Shown piece after piece: positions 55,236 to 64,000 of a DNA stretch of 64,000 bases. Under the pieces are notes generated by a model. That model was not told where the DNA came from. It saw only the letters and a program-made list of their open reading frames with translations, and ran no database searches. This stretch comes from Litorilituus sediminis (GTDB taxonomy: Bacteria > Pseudomonadota > Gammaproteobacteria > Enterobacterales > Alteromonadaceae). Both the position numbers and the translations under genes were made by a program. Each line of letters opens with the position of its first letter. Position 1 is the stretch's first letter. The DNA lies in the NCBI RefSeq assembly GCF_004295665.1, contig NZ_CP034759.1, positions 3,596,001 through 3,660,000 on the forward strand. Direction: 5' to 3'.

Positions 55236-55532
55236 ATGTTTGAAATGTTGGTCGCTTTAGATGTTGCAGATGACAATAATTATGCAAAGTATCGTCAAGC
55301 AATGAAGCCAATTCTTAATCAGTTTGGTGGCGCGTTTGGTTATGATTTTACTATTGAGCAAGTGTTACTTTCTCAGGTTGATGAAGCAATCAATCGCGTT
55401 TTTACTATTAACTTTCCTGATAGACAGGCGATGGAGGCTTTTTTTGCTGATGAGGAGTATTTAGCGGTTAAATCTGAATTTTTTAGCAACTCGGTTAACA
55501 GTACCACGATTATTGCCAGTTATGAAAAGTAA
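55236..55532 (+). CDS. DUF1330-like protein
   Basis: 98 residues of dimeric alpha-beta-barrel type: MFEMLVALDVADDNNYAKYR, then GGAFGYDFTIE and FPDRQAMEAFFADEEY, the pattern of DUF1330 proteins. Soluble. Function unknown. It starts 17 bp after the MITE-like copy, so its promoter is probably supplied by or beyond that element. Confidence 0.65.
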   Translation: MFEMLVALDVADDNNYAKYRQAMKPILNQFGGAFGYDFTIEQVLLSQVDEAINRVFTINFPDRQAMEAFFADEEYLAVKSEFFSNSVNSTTIIASYEK

Positions 55533-55611
55533 CCTCACATAAAGCTTTATGTATAAAAATAGTGCTAATAGCACCTTTTTATTTAAATATGGTGTTTAGG
55601 GGGTAAGTTAA

Positions 55612-56157
55612 GTGGGTAAATTTTTTTGCAAAGCAGCACTCATAACGCTTACTTTCTCGTTACCAGTAAGTGCAAATGATTGTTTGATTAATAAGTATCA
55701 AGCTTACACTCAAGCACAGAAAAAATGGCAGCAGCAATTAACGCAACTTATTGTTAAGCAGAGTCCAGGCAATCAAGATGAAGCACTCATACTAAGAGAT
55801 GAGCAGTTAGTGGCAATTAATAGAAATGCTTTAGCAGTGCAGTTGCTACTGATAAAACAAGCGGATAGGGTCAAGGTAGATAAACCTGTTAATCGCTGGC
55901 TTGATTTAACTCATTCAGAGCGAGCTAGTTTAGCTAAGGCAAATCAAGATTATCAAAAACTAACGCTTAGGCAAGCCGAGTTAAATAAAGCTAAAGCTGG
56001 CTTTGATTTTACAAAATTAAGGGCTGCTCTGAAAGATAAGGTGATGCCAAGCACATCGTATCGTACTTTATATGGTAATTTTCGAGCAGAAGTTGATAAG
56101 ATTAATCAAATTCAATGTTTTAACTCTCTAGTTAAAGAAGAAGGTACAGCCCAGTGA
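55612..56157 (+). CDS. Secreted helical protein of unknown function
   Basis: 181 residues from a GTG start with GGGGG upstream. Signal peptide (PVSA-ND), then a helical, Gln/Lys-rich body with two Cys (NDC near the start and IQC near the end) likely to form one disulfide. Its stop overlaps the next start (GTGA), so the two genes are translationally coupled. Not recognised. Confidence 0.55.
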   Translation: MGKFFCKAALITLTFSLPVSANDCLINKYQAYTQAQKKWQQQLTQLIVKQSPGNQDEALILRDEQLVAINRNALAVQLLLIKQADRVKVDKPVNRWLDLTHSERASLAKANQDYQKLTLRQAELNKAKAGFDFTKLRAALKDKVMPSTSYRTLYGNFRAEVDKINQIQCFNSLVKEEGTAQ

Positions 56158-56414
56158 GCATACATTCTCCGTATAAACTAGCGACACTTTTTGCTGTATT
56201 TGGCATGCTTATTGGCATAGCAGCATTTATGTTTAACTATTATTTGATACCAGTAACATTACCTGGTTATGAAATATTATTAGCACCAGCAATGCTTGCT
56301 TTAAGTTTTTTTAGTGAAGAAACATATTTTACCCCTAAGATGATCATTTTATTATCGGGGCAATTTGTTGGCTACTTTATTGTGGCATTTACATTTTTAG
56401 CAATAAAAAAGTGA
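56154..56414 (+). CDS. Three-helix membrane protein of unknown function
   Basis: 86 residues, GTG start overlapping the previous stop by four bases. Three hydrophobic helices, with a short loop (SEETYFTPKM) between the second and third. Probably works with the secreted protein encoded just upstream. Not recognised. Confidence 0.55.
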   Translation: MSIHSPYKLATLFAVFGMLIGIAAFMFNYYLIPVTLPGYEILLAPAMLALSFFSEETYFTPKMIILLSGQFVGYFIVAFTFLAIKK

Positions 56415-56487
56415 CTTTCACAATAATGTCATAATGTCGCTTTAAATTAATTCGGTTATAGATTTTAAATGATAAATGGAGATACGA

Positions 56488-56955
56488 ATGAAATTAATCT
56501 ATTCAATATTACTTACCTGTTTAGTGAGCTTTGCTAGTGTAGCTGAAGAAGTGAATCAAGAGCTTAAGCAGTTAGCTCAAGATTATTTTCAGGTGATGGT
56601 TGCATCGCAGGCGCCTAGTGCAACTAACAAGGAACTAGAAGCATATTTAGCGTTATTAACCGATGATGTTGGTCATCAGCACTTACCTTATGAGGTTGAT
56701 GATAGACGTTTACCTGATGGTAAAGAAAGTATGCGTAAAGGTATGATGTATTATTTAGGTGCACACACTGAATACCAGGCTAAATTGTTAAATACTTTTA
56801 TATTTAATGATTCGGCCATTGCGATACGTTATCAGCACAGCGCCAAAGGTATTCATCCTGATAATAATCAAGCTATCGCTTATACCAGTGTAATCATGGA
56901 AGTACTTGAAGTTGAAGAGGGTAAGGTTGCTCGCATTCGCAAATATCACGAATAA
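56488..56955 (+). CDS. Exported NTF2/SnoaL-like protein
   Basis: 155 residues from ATG 56488 (GGAGA five bases upstream; an ATG at 56476 is in frame). Signal peptide (SFASVA-EE). The mature part has the NTF2-like cone fold pattern: YLALLTDDVGHQHLPY, KGMMYYLGAHTEY, and VIMEVLEVEEGKVARIRKYHE. Catalytic function is not predicted. Confidence 0.65.
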   Translation: MKLIYSILLTCLVSFASVAEEVNQELKQLAQDYFQVMVASQAPSATNKELEAYLALLTDDVGHQHLPYEVDDRRLPDGKESMRKGMMYYLGAHTEYQAKLLNTFIFNDSAIAIRYQHSAKGIHPDNNQAIAYTSVIMEVLEVEEGKVARIRKYHE

Positions 56956-56997
56956 TGCTACTGTTAATACATCTAATTAAGCTGCTTGGAGCTACAA

Positions 56998-57420
56998 ATG
57001 GCATGGTTTGAAAAGTTTATACAAACAACTTGGCAAGGGCATGGTGAATTATGGTTAGATGAAGCGGGAAATGATGCCATTCATTATCCCTGTTCGTTGA
57101 GCTTTGACGGTAATCACTTGCATTATTGTTGGCAATATAAAGGTGAAGAGAAAAAAGGCAGCTTTATACTAGAAGCTGAGCATTTGTTGTGGTCTGACAG
57201 CTGGCACCAAGCAACACAGGTAAAGTGTCAGCTGGATCAAGACGCCTGGGGGCTTTTCTCCGCTTTCTATGCCTATAGTGTGCCTGATAATCCTGACTGG
57301 GGCTGGCGGTTGTTTTTGTCGCAGCGTCCTTCTGGAGAGTTAGTTTTACAAATGAGCAATGTTACTCCGTGGGGAGAAGAAGGCCGTGCGGTACGTATGG
57401 TTTTTCAATTAGTTGAGTAA
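56998..57420 (+). CDS. Hypothetical beta-rich protein
   Basis: 140 residues from ATG 56998, chosen for GGAG seven bases upstream. Trp- and aromatic-rich (WFEKFIQTTWQGHGELWL, DNPDWGWRLFLSQRPSGEL). It may be a small beta-barrel of the lipocalin/DUF1579 kind, but this is a guess from pattern only. No signal peptide. A terminator follows. Confidence 0.5.
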   Translation: MAWFEKFIQTTWQGHGELWLDEAGNDAIHYPCSLSFDGNHLHYCWQYKGEEKKGSFILEAEHLLWSDSWHQATQVKCQLDQDAWGLFSAFYAYSVPDNPDWGWRLFLSQRPSGELVLQMSNVTPWGEEGRAVRMVFQLVE

Positions 57421-57432
57421 CTACTTATTCTG

Positions 57433-57455
57433 AAAGCTTCATTTGAGGCTTTTTT
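57433..57455 (+). terminator. Terminator after the beta-rich protein gene
   Basis: AAAGCTTC (57433-57440) pairs with GAGGCTTT (57445-57452; one G-T pair), loop ATTT, then T-run. Confidence 0.75.
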
Positions 57456-57620
57456 GTCTTTAAAATTTGTTAATTAGTTATTTTAGGGGGGAACTGGTCA
57501 TTCAAATTAGCGTGGTTAAAAACTGGTCAGAAAGTAAAAAACTGTGCTAATGTTCTTTTATGGATTGTTATTTTTCAGTGTGCAATATTTAATTTATAAG
57601 CAACTTACAAGGAGTTAGAC

Positions 57621-57818
57621 ATGGACGTAGGACAAGTAATTGTGTGGGCATTATGTATTGGCATTGCGGTAAACCTATTCTTCTCGCTTACTGGCTTGGG
57701 AACAATTCTTTCAAGAATGATTAGAAATGTTCCTGATGCTGATGACTTTTTGATCTTAAAAATACGTGAACTTGAAAACCGTATTGGTAAACTTGAATCA
57801 AATAAATCAAAACCATAG
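57621..57818 (+). CDS. Small single-helix membrane protein with coiled-coil tail
   Basis: 65 residues, with AAGGAG seven bases before ATG. One TM helix (~4-30), then an amphipathic coiled coil (FLILKIRELENRIGKLES). Not recognised; the form is like small assembly or regulatory membrane proteins. Confidence 0.55.
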   Translation: MDVGQVIVWALCIGIAVNLFFSLTGLGTILSRMIRNVPDADDFLILKIRELENRIGKLESNKSKP

Positions 57819-57970
57819 TAACTTTATCTGATCTGTTCGGCTAGGCGACTTTTATCGGGATATTTATATTGCGTTAAATCATTATCCTATATGATTTTGA
57901 TTTACACTAAATAGAAATGCCTCTAAATTAAGGGGCATTTGCTTACCTCTAAAAAATAAAAGGTGATAAG

Positions 57971-58210
57971 TTGAAGTTACTTAGTGAAACTCAGTTGCGG
58001 GCTACTGCGATAATATGTCCAATTTTGATGTTGGCTGGCATCTATAATTTAGGTTATTTATTTGGTTATATATTGTATTTAGATTTTAGTCACTTAACCA
58101 TGGAACAAGCGTTTAGAATAACTACTGTTGTTTTGGCTATTATTGCTACAGTAGTTTTTGTTAAGCGATTTAAAGCGTTGAAACAACACTTTTTTAATAT
58201 TGACAGTTAG
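57971..58210 (+). CDS. Two-helix membrane protein of unknown function
   Basis: 79 residues from a TTG start (AAAGGTGA upstream). Two hydrophobic helices (~12-36 and ~46-63) and a basic C-terminus (KRFKALKQH). A strong terminator begins 44 bp after its stop. Not recognised. Confidence 0.45.
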   Translation: MKLLSETQLRATAIICPILMLAGIYNLGYLFGYILYLDFSHLTMEQAFRITTVVLAIIATVVFVKRFKALKQHFFNIDS

Positions 58211-58253
58211 TTTATATATACTTAGTTTAGACACAGATAGTTTTTGAGCCGTT

Positions 58254-58287
58254 ACGCCATATAATCGTTGATTATATGGCGTTTTTG
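58254..58287 (+). terminator. Strong terminator with 13-bp stem
   Basis: ACGCCATATAATC (58254-58266) and GATTATATGGCGT (58270-58282) pair perfectly with a three-base loop, then T-run to 58286. Confidence 0.92.
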
Positions 58288-58295
58288 CGTTTAAT

Positions 58296-58583
58296 TTGAA
58301 TGATGTTGATACCGTAAAGGCTAGCACGGCCTTATTTTTTAGCGGGTTATTTATATTGGTAATAGTTATGTTGAAAAAAATTGTTCATAGTCCCTATTTA
58401 AACTTATTTAGTGGAGTTATTTTACTGCTAACCTCAGGGTGGGAAACGTGGAATAGCCTTGATGAGTTTTCTCTTGCTGCCCATCATGGTGTATTAGTGT
58501 TTAGCCTAGTGCAAATACTGCGAACAATTCCTGAAATTATTCATGGTTTGAAAGAAATTCATGAGTCGATTGAACCATGCTAG
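58296..58583 (+). CDS. Small membrane protein, start uncertain
   Basis: 95 residues if begun at TTG 58296, only nine bases after a strong terminator, which leaves no room for a promoter. ATG 58368 would drop the first helix. Three hydrophobic segments; LTSGWETWNSLDEFSLAAHHG lies in the middle. VOC gene follows after 37 bp. Not recognised; the 5' end may be truncated. Confidence 0.4.
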   Translation: MNDVDTVKASTALFFSGLFILVIVMLKKIVHSPYLNLFSGVILLLTSGWETWNSLDEFSLAAHHGVLVFSLVQILRTIPEIIHGLKEIHESIEPC

Positions 58584-58620
58584 CTTAATTCAATTGCTAT
58601 AAGTTATATTGAGGTTGTTT

Positions 58621-59025
58621 ATGATGGAAATTGTTGGCATTGACCATATTGTTTTAAGAACCAATAAGCTCAGTGAAATGATTCATTTTTACTGCCACAT
58701 TCTAGGTTGTACGCTAGAGCGGAAAACTGAAAATGCCATTGGGTTAACTCAGTTAAGAGCGGGTAGTGCATTGATTGATTTAGTTGAAGTAGATAGTGAG
58801 CTTGGTCGACAAGGTGGTGGCGCTCCGAGCATAACTGAAAATAATATGGATCATTTTTGCTTACAACTTAAAGCCACCTCTGTTGATGAGCTTAGTAGAC
58901 ATTTATTGTTTCATAATATTGACGTAGGTAAGTTTGAGCAGCGTTATGGCGCACAGGGCTATGGTAAATCACTCTATATTAAAGACCCTCAAGGTAATAC
59001 CGTAGAGCTTAAGCCCCAATGCTAG
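58621..59025 (+). CDS. VOC-family (glyoxalase/dioxygenase-fold) protein
   Basis: 134 residues from ATG 58621 with GAGG upstream. The paired beta-alpha-beta modules start IVGIDHIVLRTNKLSEMIHF (metal-ligand His) and NNMDHFCLQLKATSVDEL (second His), and end GKSLYIKDPQGNTVEL (Glu). The metal-binding H/H/E set seems complete, so it may be an active lyase, dioxygenase or thiol transferase. Substrate unknown. Confidence 0.82.
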   Translation: MMEIVGIDHIVLRTNKLSEMIHFYCHILGCTLERKTENAIGLTQLRAGSALIDLVEVDSELGRQGGGAPSITENNMDHFCLQLKATSVDELSRHLLFHNIDVGKFEQRYGAQGYGKSLYIKDPQGNTVELKPQC

Positions 59026-59084
59026 CGATATTGTCTTAAAAAAGTTCAGCATAGCTATTTCAACAAATATGCTGCATGGATGCA

Positions 59085-59199
59085 GCTTATTAGAGAATTC
59101 AGAAAAATCTTTTTCTGAACAAGCATTCTTTTCATTCAGTGCCTTGCCTGTAAGCTTTTTAATTCTCGTTGAGAGAGCAAATCATTTTTTCACTTGGTA
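59085..59199 (-). repeat. Partial, diverged MITE-like element, copy 3
   Basis: Shares GCCTTGCCTGTAAGC, TTTTTAATTCTCG and the end CACTTGGTATAAG with copy 2 (same orientation). The left part is replaced by an unrelated hairpin (CAGAAAAATC/TTTTTCTG). The left boundary is unclear. Confidence 0.55.
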
Positions 59200-59597
59200 T
59201 AAGTTGCGCAGCGTACTATATTTTTTCTGCATAGCCTTGATTATTATTGTCTTAGCCAAACTGGTCGAGCAGTGATAAAACAGTAAGCAAATTTACACGT
59301 TACCTTAATCTTATTAGATTAATCGTCAATCTGACAGCGTTGTCATTATTGCTGTTCGATGATATGTTAAAGATATGTAATGGCTGATGATTTCCGTTTA
59401 GAGTACGAAAAGTAAAGGCTTGAGCGATATTTCTGTATAAAAGGTTAGAGTAAAAACGTAAATTAAGACTAAAGCCGTATATGAAAAATAAATTAAACAA
59501 TCTAGCATGATTGTTATAACTAAACGTTAGCTAGGGCAACGCGCCTTACAACTAGCGAATAAAATTACATCAAGTTAATGTCTTGAAGGAAAAGAGA
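59200..59597. other. Gap between the MITE remnant and acs
   Basis: A short open stretch at ~59203-59275 reads a hydrophobic helix (LYFFCIALIIIVLAKLVEQ) in frame with the MITE; it may be the end of a lost membrane gene. No clear acs promoter or CRP site was found by eye in the rest. Confidence 0.3.
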
Positions 59598-61544
59598 ATG
59601 AACGAATTAAAATCTTGTTATCCGGTTTCAGATAAAGCCAAAGCACATACACATTTAGATGCGGCTACTTATGATGCTATGTATAAGCAGTCAATTGAAC
59701 AGCCTGATGTTTTTTGGGCTGAGCAAGCAGAGAAGTTTATTGATTGGTATCAGCCTTGGGACAGTGTTAGTCAGGTTGATTTAAAGAACTCAGAAATTAA
59801 TTGGTTTTCTGGGGCAAAACTTAATGTTAGCTATAACTGTATTGATCGTCATTTAGAAACAAAAGCTAACGATACTGCCATTATTTTTGAAGGCGATGAT
59901 CCTAGTGATGACTTAAAAGTAACTTACCAAGAGCTGCATGATCATGTTTGTCGCTTTGCCAATTTACTAAAAGAACGTGGTGTTAAAAAGGGCGATCGTG
60001 TTTGTATTTATATGCCGATGATCCCTGAAGTTGGTTATGCCATGTTAGCGTGTGCACGTATTGGCGCGATCCACTCTGTAGTATTTGGTGGCTTCTCTAC
60101 AGAGTCTATTAAAGCGCGTGTACTTGATGCTGATTGTCAGGTAGTTATCACGGCTGATGAATCTGTACGTGGCGGTAAGCGTATCCCATTAAAAGCTAAT
60201 GTTGATGCTGCTATTGCTGATTGTCCAAATGTTCACTCTGTTGTTGTGGTGACACGAACAGGTGCTGAAATAGCTTGGAACCCTGAAAAAGATATTAACT
60301 ACAGTGAAGCTGTAGCTGAGCTGCCAGCGGTTTGTGAGCCTGAAATTATGGATGCTGAAGATCCATTATTTATTCTTTATACTTCAGGCTCAACGGGTAC
60401 ACCTAAAGGGGTTGTTCATACTTGTGGTGGCTATATTTTATATGCAGCGATGACACACAAGTATGTCTTTGACTATAAAGAAGGCGAAGTATACTGGTGT
60501 ACAGCTGATGCCGGTTGGATCACAGGTCACTCTTATATTTTCTACGGCCCATTAGCTAATGGTGCAACTACTTTAGTATTTGAAGGTGTTCCTACTTACC
60601 CTGATGCGGGTCGTTTCTGGCAAGTTTGTGAAAAACACAGTGTTAATATTTTCTATACTGCACCAACAGCAATTCGTGCCTTAATGAGTGTTGGCGATGA
60701 GTTAGTGGAAAAAGCCGATTTATCATCACTTCGTTTACTGGGTACCGTAGGTGAGCCAATTAACCCTGAAGCATGGCATTGGTATTATGAAGTGGTCGGT
60801 AAGAGTAACTGCCCAATTGTTGATACTTGGTGGCAAACTGAAACGGGCGGTATTTTAATTACCTCATTACCGGGCTCTGTTGATATGAAGCCAGGCGCTG
60901 CAGGTAAACCTTTCTTTGGTGTGCAACCGGCATTATTTGATAAAGACGGTAATACCCTTGAAGGTGAAAACCAAGGTTTACTAGTAATGACAGCGAGTTG
61001 GCCGGGCCAATTACGTACGGTATTTGGTGATCATAACCGTTTCTACCAAACCTATTTAAGTCAATATCCGGGTAACTACTTTACGGGTGACGGTGCCCGT
61101 CGTGATGAAGATGGTTTCTATTGGATCACAGGTCGTGTAGATGACGTTCTAAACGTGTCAGGTCATAGATTAGGTACGGCAGAAATTGAAAGTGCGCTAG
61201 TACTTCACCCTGCTGTAGCAGAGGCCGCTGTTGTTGGTTATCCGCATGAAATTAAGGGTCAAGGCGTATATTGTTATGTTACCTTGATGGGGAATGCCAG
61301 CGAGTCCGATGAATTAAATACTGAACTTAAAGAGTTTGTTGCTAAAGAGTTAGGTCGCTTTGCTAAGCCTGATTATATTCAATGGGCTCCGGGTTTACCG
61401 AAAACACGCTCTGGTAAAATTATGCGTCGTATTTTACGTAAAATTGCAGAGAACGAAGTTGATAGCTTAGGTGATACCTCTACGCTTGCCGACCCAAGTG
61501 TAGTCGAGAACTTAATTGCGCAACGCATTGTTCACGGTGGTTAA
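59598..61544 (+). CDS. acs: Acetyl-CoA synthetase
   Basis: 648 residues from ATG 59598 (AAGGAAAAG just upstream). ANL adenylation fold: P-loop [33 protein letters not shown], and the C-terminal [17 protein letters not shown] with the Lys that is acetylated in the Acs family. It activates acetate to acetyl-CoA via acetyl-AMP. Its natural terminator lies immediately downstream and is split by an IS element. Confidence 0.97.
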   Translation: MNELKSCYPVSDKAKAHTHLDAATYDAMYKQSIEQPDVFWAEQAEKFIDWYQPWDSVSQVDLKNSEINWFSGAKLNVSYNCIDRHLETKANDTAIIFEGDDPSDDLKVTYQELHDHVCRFANLLKERGVKKGDRVCIYMPMIPEVGYAMLACARIGAIHSVVFGGFSTESIKARVLDADCQVVITADESVRGGKRIPLKANVDAAIADCPNVHSVVVVTRTGAEIAWNPEKDINYSEAVAELPAVCEPEIMDAEDPLFILYTSGSTGTPKGVVHTCGGYILYAAMTHKYVFDYKEGEVYWCTADAGWITGHSYIFYGPLANGATTLVFEGVPTYPDAGRFWQVCEKHSVNIFYTAPTAIRALMSVGDELVEKADLSSLRLLGTVGEPINPEAWHWYYEVVGKSNCPIVDTWWQTETGGILITSLPGSVDMKPGAAGKPFFGVQPALFDKDGNTLEGENQGLLVMTASWPGQLRTVFGDHNRFYQTYLSQYPGNYFTGDGARRDEDGFYWITGRVDDVLNVSGHRLGTAEIESALVLHPAVAEAAVVGYPHEIKGQGVYCYVTLMGNASESDELNTELKEFVAKELGRFAKPDYIQWAPGLPKTRSGKIMRRILRKIAENEVDSLGDTSTLADPSVVENLIAQRIVHGG

Positions 61545-61562
61545 TACTTAATTGTACTGCAT

Positions 61563-61582
61563 AAAAAAAGCGCCTAATGGCG
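61563..61582 (+). terminator. Left half of the acs terminator, cut by the IS
   Basis: AAAAAAAGCGCC-TAAT-GGCG, then the IS begins. The missing CTTTTTTT is found at 63031-63038 after the right copy of the target duplication. GCCTAATGGCG (61572-61582) is the left 11-bp target-site duplication. The hairpin is still there but has lost its T-run. Confidence 0.88.
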
Positions 61583-61591
61583 TAATGCCAG

Positions 61592-62923
61592 TCAGTTAAG
61601 CTGATTGGCATTTTTTGTATTCCTTGGATACCTTTGGGGTTTTGCCTTAACCCACCTTGGGTATTGCCTCTCTTCACGCCGCTCTGGTAATTTAAAATAA
61701 GTCATTTGTGTCAGTAAAGCTTCATAGTGTTTGGGAATATTGCCAGGGCTAGACAGAGGCAATGTGGCAAAGAACTGAGTAATTGCCATTGAGCAACTCG
61801 TGAAGCTAAGCTGATTAGGCCAAGTGCTATTAAGCTTTCTTGCTGCCGCTGTCATCCCTTGCCTTATCAAGTTGTAGCACAGAAGGAGTCCCCATAACTC
61901 CTGTTCAATCATATCTGGTCGCTTGCTTCTTAAAGTATAAGCGCTGTTAAGTAGCGATTGTTTCATCTCTCGATAGCCTAATTCTATTTCCCAGCGATAC
62001 CGGTATAACTCAACCATTTCTTCGCTTGGAAAGCGTATTGGGTCGACCATTGAGGTCAGAATACGGTACTCTTTACCTTTAATTTTTTTACTCACTAATC
62101 TGGCTTCAATATGTTCTGGTAGGTCATTAAATTTTTTACGAGCTTGAGGCGTTGTTGTTAACCGAATACGTTTATCATTCTTGCCCAAACTCTGGATGAC
62201 ATCGTAATTTAAGTCTTTACGAGCTGGTATCATCCAGTGTCTTTGTTCTCCTGCTTGATGCCATCGATTGAGCAAACCAAGCGAGTAATAGCCTTTATCG
62301 AAGATAGTTAATGTATTATCTGGTGTCGTTTCTATTAGCCCTTCTGCTAATTTCATTTCATTAGTTCGGTAACCTGAAAATACGCTGTTGATTAGCTGGT
62401 GGCTCGTAATTTCCATGTGACAAACCATACGGATTTGAGGATAAATATTTTCTCTATGCTGGTTACTTTGCGTTTCAAATACTTTGTGGTTTTCAGCAGT
62501 ATCGGCGACTCGCCATACGACACCATCAACGGCTAGCAGGTTCAAGCCCGCCCATGTTTCAAACTGGTTCGATTCATAACCATGCTGTGCCATCACTTTA
62601 AACACTTCTTTAACGGCATCTGCGCCTAACCTTTGTCTTGCTTGAACCAGTGCGCTTGGTGCCACTAATGGCTTTTTATCAGGCAACATGATATCCATCT
62701 GAGTGGCTATATCCCAAACCGACTTCTGACGATATAGTGCCATACCGATAATTGACCAAAGCACGGTTTCAAGTGGTAGGCGCCTTTTTCTAATTGTGGC
62801 GACGCCAGCTTGTTTAAAGCCTTGTTTAATCAACTCAGGGGAGAGCAACTCTGCGTATTTCTCAAAGGTGTGGAAGGTATTACAAGAACTAAAGGCTGTA
62901 GCAAGTTCACTTTCAAAGCGCAT
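61592..62923 (-). CDS. IS4-family transposase
   Basis: 443 residues, intact. DDE catalytic triad: D133 (AVDG), D209 (IFDKGY) and E314, the last in the IS4 signature Y307-x2-R310-x3-E314-x6-K321 ([15 protein letters not shown]). The N-terminal part is the DUF4372/IS4-type DNA-binding region. Its stop codon lies in the left inverted repeat. A terminator-like hairpin just upstream of ATG contains the Shine-Dalgarno. Confidence 0.95.
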   Translation of the reverse strand: MRFESELATAFSSCNTFHTFEKYAELLSPELIKQGFKQAGVATIRKRRLPLETVLWSIIGMALYRQKSVWDIATQMDIMLPDKKPLVAPSALVQARQRLGADAVKEVFKVMAQHGYESNQFETWAGLNLLAVDGVVWRVADTAENHKVFETQSNQHRENIYPQIRMVCHMEITSHQLINSVFSGYRTNEMKLAEGLIETTPDNTLTIFDKGYYSLGLLNRWHQAGEQRHWMIPARKDLNYDVIQSLGKNDKRIRLTTTPQARKKFNDLPEHIEARLVSKKIKGKEYRILTSMVDPIRFPSEEMVELYRYRWEIELGYREMKQSLLNSAYTLRSKRPDMIEQELWGLLLCYNLIRQGMTAAARKLNSTWPNQLSFTSCSMAITQFFATLPLSSPGNIPKHYEALLTQMTYFKLPERREERQYPRWVKAKPQRYPRNTKNANQLN

Positions 62924-62955
62924 AAAAAAATCCGATAAACTTTATTTATCGGATT
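62924..62955 (-). terminator. Hairpin plus T-run directly before the transposase start
   Basis: AATCCGATAAA (62929-62939) pairs with TTTATCGGATT (62945-62955). In the transposase direction the stem is followed by T7 and then ATG 62923. The only Shine-Dalgarno candidate, GGA, lies in the stem. It would both stop outside transcription and hide the ribosome-binding site. A second hairpin GGGATC/GATCCC lies at 62969-62988. Confidence 0.75.
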
Positions 62956-63019
62956 CTTACATATTGTAGGGATCGTTCAATTGATCCCCAAACTTTTTTG
63001 CCTTAACTGATCGGCATTA

Positions 63020-63038
63020 GCCTAATGGCGCTTTTTTT
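63020..63038 (+). terminator. Right half of the acs terminator
   Basis: Right target duplication GCCTAATGGCG (63020-63030) plus CTTTTTTT (63031-63038). Only a three- to four-base stem remains next to the T-run, so it is weak by itself. Confidence 0.8.
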
Positions 63039-63088
63039 ATGCTCTTAAAACAGTAAGCGTTTAAGAGTGAAGTTAGCTTTAACAGCGC

Positions 63089-63784
63089 TTAGAAGCGACC
63101 AGTTAAGCCAATTGTGAACGCATCGTCATAGTCAAATGAGATAAAGCCAACACGTGCAGAAATTGCTGGTGTGAAGAAGTGCTGAGCATGAACACCGAAT
63201 TTATAATCTTCTTCTGTTGATAAATCAACACCGACACTTGATTGCGCTGTCCAGTAGTAGTCAGCTGTAAAAGTGAAGTCATTATCATAGTTTAAGAATG
63301 AAGCTTCTAAGTTTACAAATGAACCATTATCTAAAGTAGCAATGTATTTTGTGTTAAGGGCAAGCGAGTCAGAAAAATCTTCATCAGCACCTGAAACAGA
63401 CACTAACCAGTTTTTAGCAAAGAAGTAACCAACTGCGCCACTAAAGTCTGTCTCGCTATCACCAAAGTCATAGTCAGTATAAGTTGCATCTAAAGCAAAG
63501 AAAAAATTATTGTGGTAATAGTCGCCACCTAAGTTTAAGGCATAGCCATCGCCATCAAAGTTTACATAAGCAAGAGAAGCGTTGCTATTTCTGCCCATAA
63601 ATGCAGCTTCTGCCCATGCTGTGTTAGCTGTTGATACTTTGTCAAAGTAGTAAGTGCCTTCAACACCAATTACGTTTACGTCATCAATCGTAAGAAAATC
63701 TGCGTCTACTTGAGCATTGTAATCATTCGCTAATGCTGTAGTAGAAAGTAAAGATAGACCTAAAAGTAATGCATTCTTTTTCAT
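63089..63784 (-). CDS. Putative outer-membrane porin
   Basis: 231 residues: signal peptide (TTALA-ND), then about 10-12 amphipathic beta strands rich in Asp, Tyr and Phe, with alternating pattern (YALNLGGDYYHNNFFFALDA, GFISFDYDDAFTIGLTGRF) and a C-terminal Phe for BAM recognition. It matches the small 'putative porin' type common in Alteromonadales. Solute unknown. Gene runs toward the IS; no terminator is visible before 63038. Upstream (63785-64000) no promoter could be assigned with confidence. Confidence 0.72.
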   Translation of the reverse strand: MKKNALLLGLSLLSTTALANDYNAQVDADFLTIDDVNVIGVEGTYYFDKVSTANTAWAEAAFMGRNSNASLAYVNFDGDGYALNLGGDYYHNNFFFALDATYTDYDFGDSETDFSGAVGYFFAKNWLVSVSGADEDFSDSLALNTKYIATLDNGSFVNLEASFLNYDNDFTFTADYYWTAQSSVGVDLSTEEDYKFGVHAQHFFTPAISARVGFISFDYDDAFTIGLTGRF

Positions 63785-64000
63785 TATATAAATCCTTTAT
63801 ACAAATTAAGGGAAAATTTTAAGGGGAATAAAATAACGGCATTAACATAACAGTAAGAAATATTACTGAGTTGATTAAGTACAGCTCTCTTCGTATATGC
63901 TGTTATTTGCCGCGCACTATAAATAGATAATTGATATAACGCAAGTTTTTTTAATGACAGAATGTTTATTACACTGAGGTTATAACTGGCAAGCAGGAGC

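Larger units (their letters stand above)
61583..63019 (-). mobile_element. Complete IS4-family insertion sequence (1437 bp)
   Basis: The left end TAATGCCAGTCAGTTAAG and the right end (inverted) TAATGCCGATCAGTTAAG are 16/18 identical. Flanks carry an 11-bp direct repeat GCCTAATGGCG at 61572-61582 and 63020-63030, in the range for IS4-family elements. One intact transposase gene fills it. The intact TSD and ORF point to a recent insertion, in the terminator of acs. Confidence 0.93.

Noticed and set aside
50603..59025. Integron cassette array
   Set aside because: GTTAGTT-like boxes occur at ~50893 and ~52688, but there is no complementary partner core, spacing is irregular and some genes overlap. 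No integrase is in view.
59069..59275. Small ORF over the MITE remnant
   Set aside because: Mostly repeat sequence without ribosome-binding site; only the last ~20 codons could be a remnant of a membrane gene.
1..64000. tRNA, rRNA or tmRNA genes
   Set aside because: No T-loop GGTTCGAATC-type sequence with matching acceptor stem and no rRNA-like stretch was seen on either strand by eye.

Overview
The window (about 40% GC by eye) looks like chromosomal DNA of a marine gammaproteobacterium of the order Alteromonadales, most likely Colwelliaceae (Colwellia/Thalassotalea-like). This taxon is inferred from housekeeping gene order, several TonB-dependent receptors, a TonB2-type energiser with a DUF3450 protein, and a PEP-CTERM protein; no rRNA or tRNA gene is present to confirm it.

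Layout. 0-10 kb: srmB, fldB, then dsbC-recJ-prfB-lysS (the E. coli order, but without xerD). prfB carries the programmed +1 frameshift. An NSS-family Na+ symporter and an RluA-family pseudouridine synthase follow. 10-15 kb: an M16 metalloprotease lipoprotein and gshA. 14.8-17.3 kb: an unusual block of about 111-bp tandem repeats. On the minus strand each unit reads as a short RNA with a 5' hairpin, usually GNRA-looped, and a 3' intrinsic terminator. A frameshifted periplasmic binding-protein gene sits inside the block. 17.4-22.2 kb: an SLT-like lipoprotein, a pair of DnaA boxes, corB/yfjD, ypjD and ffh. 22.5-29.3 kb: a module placed between ffh and rpsP, made of a DUF4856 lipoprotein, an imelysin-like lipoprotein and a FecA-like receptor, with a Fur-like site upstream and a CsrA-like hairpin inside; a membrane hydroxylase follows. 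29.4-31.8 kb: rpsP-rimM-trmD-rplS, then arfA with a hairpin just before its stop codon.

32-50 kb reads as a phosphorus-acquisition region. A duplicated beta-helix-like lipoprotein is paired with a TonB-dependent receptor, ppx and ppk follow, and then a complete TonB2-type energiser (DUF3450, TtpC-like, ExbB, ExbD, TonB, TPR). The promoters of the lipoprotein and of the energiser operon both carry TGTCA-like half-sites at exact 11-bp spacing, like Pho boxes. A PEP-CTERM protein with a sigma-54-like promoter lies between them. 50-59 kb is an accessory strip of small plus-strand genes (membrane proteins, GNAT, VOC, DUF1330, NTF2-like, GyrI-like), including a cytochrome b561 gene with one in-frame amber codon. 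Copies of a roughly 262-bp MITE-like element lie at 35.8, 55.0 and 59.1 kb. 59-64 kb: acs, whose terminator is split by a complete IS4-family element with an 11-bp target duplication, then a porin-like outer-membrane protein.

The best candidate for an undescribed system is the 15-17 kb minus-strand structured-RNA array. Next is the putative Pho-controlled lipoprotein/receptor/TonB2 module.
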